Shown one piece after another: positions 6,660 to 8,000 of a stretch of 8,000 nucleotides of DNA (within the stretch, counting starts at the first letter, position 1; each line of letters begins with the position of its first letter). The position numbers were made by a program, and so were the translations under genes. The notes under the pieces are model-generated. The model had not been told where the DNA came from and did not search any database. It saw nothing but the letters and a program-made list of their open reading frames with translations. Origin of the DNA: Actinomycetota bacterium (GTDB lineage Bacteria > Actinomycetota > Acidimicrobiia > Acidimicrobiales > JAHWKP01); NCBI GenBank assembly GCA_019347775.1, contig JAHWKP010000077.1, positions 1-8,000 on the forward strand. The letters are read 5' to 3'.

Positions 6660-7429
6660 CGAACAGGACGAGCCTTGCGACGTTGATGAACGGGCTCCAG
6701 AGCCAGCTCGTTCACATACTCACGCACGGCCGTGAAGTCCTTCCTCACCCGACGGAGGTTGGCGACAATGCCGAGCTCCACTGGATCGACATGCTCTCAG
6801 GGTTCTTGCCGAGGCGATATGCGGTCGCCAAGGCGTTCGTGATCGACGTGAACGGAACCACGAGTGAGCAACTCGATGTCGTCATCTACGACCGGCAGTA
6901 CTCGCCGCAGATCTTCCAGAACGTGAACGGAACCGTTTACATCCCGGCCGAGAGCGTGTACGCCGTCTTCGATGCCAAGCAGGATCTGCACAGGGACAAC
7001 GTCATCTATGCATCCAACAAGGTTGGGTCCGTGCGACGCATGGAACGAACGACTTCAGAAATCCCCTACGCTGGCGGAATTTTCCGCCCTAAGGATCCTC
7101 CGCGGATCCTCGGAGGCATCCTGACGCTCGGGAGTGATTGGAACCCTCCGTTCGGAGATCCGCTGCTCAAGGCACTGCGGGATGCTGGCGACGAAGAAAC
7201 TCGGCTCGACATCGGGTGCGCTGCAGCCAACGGGGCATTTCGCGTTGTCACGGGTGACGACATCGCAATCGACGTATGGGACAGCGCAGCCGGTGCCCTC
7301 GTGTGGTTTGTCACGAGGCTGCTGGCCGCGCTTCAGGCCATGGCGACCGTCCCGGCGATCGACATCAATAGGTGGGCGGATATCGCGCTGGCCGAAGGAT
7401 TGCCGGCACCGATAGGCGAGGAGGAATGA
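6656..7429 (+). CDS. DUF6602-like protein, probable PD-(D/E)xK nuclease effector of the CBASS operon
   Basis: A 257-residue soluble protein. The segment EQLDVVIYDRQYSP (71-84), followed by YIPAESVYAVFDAKQDL (95-111), is characteristic of the DUF6602 family. Read as a PD-(D/E)xK fold, E40 on the first helix, D74 on the central strand, and D106 and K108 (DAK) give a full catalytic set. The acid before K is Asp, not the more common Glu. The C-terminal half (about 135-257) has no motif I know and could bind the nucleotide messenger. The protein is last of the intact genes and overlaps Cap3 by ATGA. CBASS needs one effector, and no other candidate (phospholipase, TM protein, SAVED or HNH nuclease) is encoded in the operon, so the effector role is inferred from position. 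Its G+C is visibly lower than that of its neighbours, which may mean separate acquisition. Confidence 0.7.
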   Translation: MTNRTSLATLMNGLQSQLVHILTHGREVLPHPTEVGDNAELHWIDMLSGFLPRRYAVAKAFVIDVNGTTSEQLDVVIYDRQYSPQIFQNVNGTVYIPAESVYAVFDAKQDLHRDNVIYASNKVGSVRRMERTTSEIPYAGGIFRPKDPPRILGGILTLGSDWNPPFGDPLLKALRDAGDEETRLDIGCAAANGAFRVVTGDDIAIDVWDSAAGALVWFVTRLLAALQAMATVPAIDINRWADIALAEGLPAPIGEEE

Positions 7430-7689
7430 CCTGACGTTGCGCCTACGAGCTCGCCGGCCCGCCGGAGGAATGGGCAGGTGCGTTGGGCGGGTTCGTCGGG
7501 ACCTACGGCATCCGGTGGCGCTCGCTCGACGACGCAGGCGCTCCGGGCGTTCTGGTCGCCGGTATTCGAGGAAGGCGAACCGCACTTGGATCCGGGGGCC
7601 TGGACGTGGCCCTGAGGCACTTCCCCATCGACGCCGCAGCCGTTCCCAAGCGATACGTTTCTTCCCCGCCGGTTCCCCCTGAAAGGTGA
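7426..7689 (+). pseudogene. Degraded fifth gene of the CBASS operon, stop at codon 3 and truncated by the repeat
   Basis: An ATG at 7426 overlaps the effector stop by ATGA, as at every other junction of the operon, but the third codon is TGA (7432-7434). The same frame then stays open: RCAYELAGPPEEWAGALGG, followed by GTYGIRWRSLDD, GVLVAGIRGRR, LDVALRHFPID and AAVPKRY. At about 7656 the frame runs into repeat copy 2 and ends SSPPVPPER, exactly as the decayed Cap2 gene does. I do not recognise the family. It may be a broken accessory or second effector gene. Re-initiation at the TTG at 7483 could give a 68-residue product, but no good ribosome site supports it. The arginine-rich frame starting at 7470 is a shadow. 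Confidence 0.55.
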
Positions 7690-7694
7690 CATAC

Positions 7695-7712
7695 GACGCC
7701 ATGAGACGCCAT
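7695..7712. repeat. Tandem GACGCCAT octamers, copy 2
   Basis: GACGCCAT at 7695-7702 and 7705-7712, with the same 10-bp spacing and ATACGAC flanks as in copy 1. The 33-base block holding them (7691-7723) is identical to 1450-1482, although neighbouring bases have changed. Confidence 0.5.
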
Positions 7713-7758
7713 ACGACCGCTGATCTCCGAAAAAGCGCTGGTCACAGCCTCGGAAGCG

Positions 7759-7825
7759 GTCGGAAGGACGCGCCGACACTTGCATGACGCGCAAGGGGTC
7801 ACAGGTTCGAATCCTGTACGGCCCA
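7759..7825 (+). tRNA. tRNA-derived segment with intact anticodon and T arms, copy 2; 5' acceptor strand absent
   Basis: A D-like stem GTCG (7759-7762)/CGAC (7774-7777) and a spacer A are followed by an anticodon arm CTTGC-ATGACGC-GCAAG (7779-7795), a 5-base variable loop GGGTC, and a T arm ACAGG-TTCGAAT-CCTGT (7801-7817). Acceptor strand ACGGCCC and discriminator A (7825) end it. All spacings are those of a tRNA, and the loop would give anticodon GAC (Val). However, the 7 bases before the D-like stem are TCGGAAG where GGGCCGT is required, so the acceptor stem cannot form. It is a tRNA 3' portion, either an attachment-site copy or a pseudo-tRNA. Confidence 0.65.
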
Positions 7826-7872
7826 CCCCTTCCGACCAGGACTTTCACGCTCGCGACGTCGGTGGGGGCCGA

Positions 7873-7903
7873 CGATTTTCCCATTGGATCCAAGGGAAAA
7901 TCG
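7873..7903. repeat. 31-bp BamHI-centred palindrome, copy 2
   Basis: Arms CGATTTTCCC (7873-7882) and GGGAAAATCG (7894-7903) are perfect reverse complements around A plus the self-complementary core TTGGATCCAA (7884-7893). Only one base breaks the symmetry. The arms are longer than in copy 1. No U-tract follows, which argues against a simple terminator. Confidence 0.7.
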
Positions 7904-8000
7904 ATCCCTGGCAGGCGCTCCGGCGCTCCGGCGCCCCGGTTGCCCCGATGCGGGCGATGGGTCGCAGTCCCTGCAGCGCACATTCGTCTGCAGGGGGCCA

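Larger units (their letters stand above)
7656..7982. repeat. Direct repeat copy 2 (right edge of defence cassette)
   Basis: Same unit and order as 1412-1730. The 35-base left end is identical, and the rest is recognisable to the GGGTCGCAGTCCC block (7959-7971) and a little beyond. Differences include three bases fewer after GGTGAC, one extra C that repairs the anticodon stem, and a GC-rich insertion with GGCGCTCC repeated at 7914-7930. The true right end may lie close to or beyond the window. The cassette bracketed by the two copies runs from 1412 to 7655. Confidence 0.85.

Noticed and set aside
7083..7115. GGATCCTC repeated within the effector gene
   Set aside because: Two short copies inside a well-supported coding frame, most simply chance and codon use.
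7333..7983. Long minus-strand frames over repeat copy 2 (containing YRIRTCDPL and GRTGFEPVT strings)
   Set aside because: These strings are the well-known false translations of tRNA T-arm sequence; the frames follow the tRNA-like repeat and show no protein family.
1..8000. CRISPR array or encoded recombinase
   Set aside because: No regularly spaced short repeats with unique spacers and no integrase or transposase motifs were seen on either strand.

Overview
The DNA is rich in G+C (about two thirds by eye), uses GTG starts, packs genes with 4-base overlaps, carries a gene start that looks leaderless, and has tRNA-derived segments without an encoded CCA. This fits a high-GC bacterium, most likely an actinomycetote, although nothing here fixes the genus. 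The window is a defence island with no housekeeping gene.

Layout. (1) 1-1445 is the remnant of a first type II CBASS-like operon: the C-terminus of an upstream protein, overlapped by a frameshifted and 3'-truncated E2-E1 (Cap2-like) gene. (2) 1412-1730 is the first copy of a ~320-bp direct repeat containing a tRNA 3' half and a BamHI-centred palindrome. (3) 1790-3447, minus strand, is an AbiE-type (type IV) toxin-antitoxin pair with a good sigma70-like promoter. (4) 3710-7429, plus strand, is an apparently intact CBASS operon: CD-NTase, Cap2 (E2-E1 fusion), Cap3 (JAB/JAMM isopeptidase) and a DUF6602-like protein with PD-(D/E)xK-type residues as the probable effector. Each junction is a 4-base start/stop overlap. 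(5) 7426-7655 is a degraded fifth gene that begins with the same overlap but has a stop at codon 3. (6) 7656-7982 is the second copy of the direct repeat, running nearly to the window end.

How it should work, from family knowledge: the CD-NTase makes a cyclic oligonucleotide on infection. Cap2 activates and conjugates the CD-NTase C-terminus, which primes the enzyme, and Cap3 reverses this. The second messenger would switch on the effector, here probably a nuclease. AbiE is an independent abortive-infection module read in the opposite direction.

The most notable points are: the ~6.2-kb AbiE+CBASS cassette bracketed by tRNA-bearing repeats with no recombinase in view; two unrelated genes cut at exactly the same repeat edge; a C-terminal tail (GDR-VP-GD-RFA) shared by the two proteins that precede the two Cap2 genes; and a DUF6602-like effector in a type II CBASS operon.
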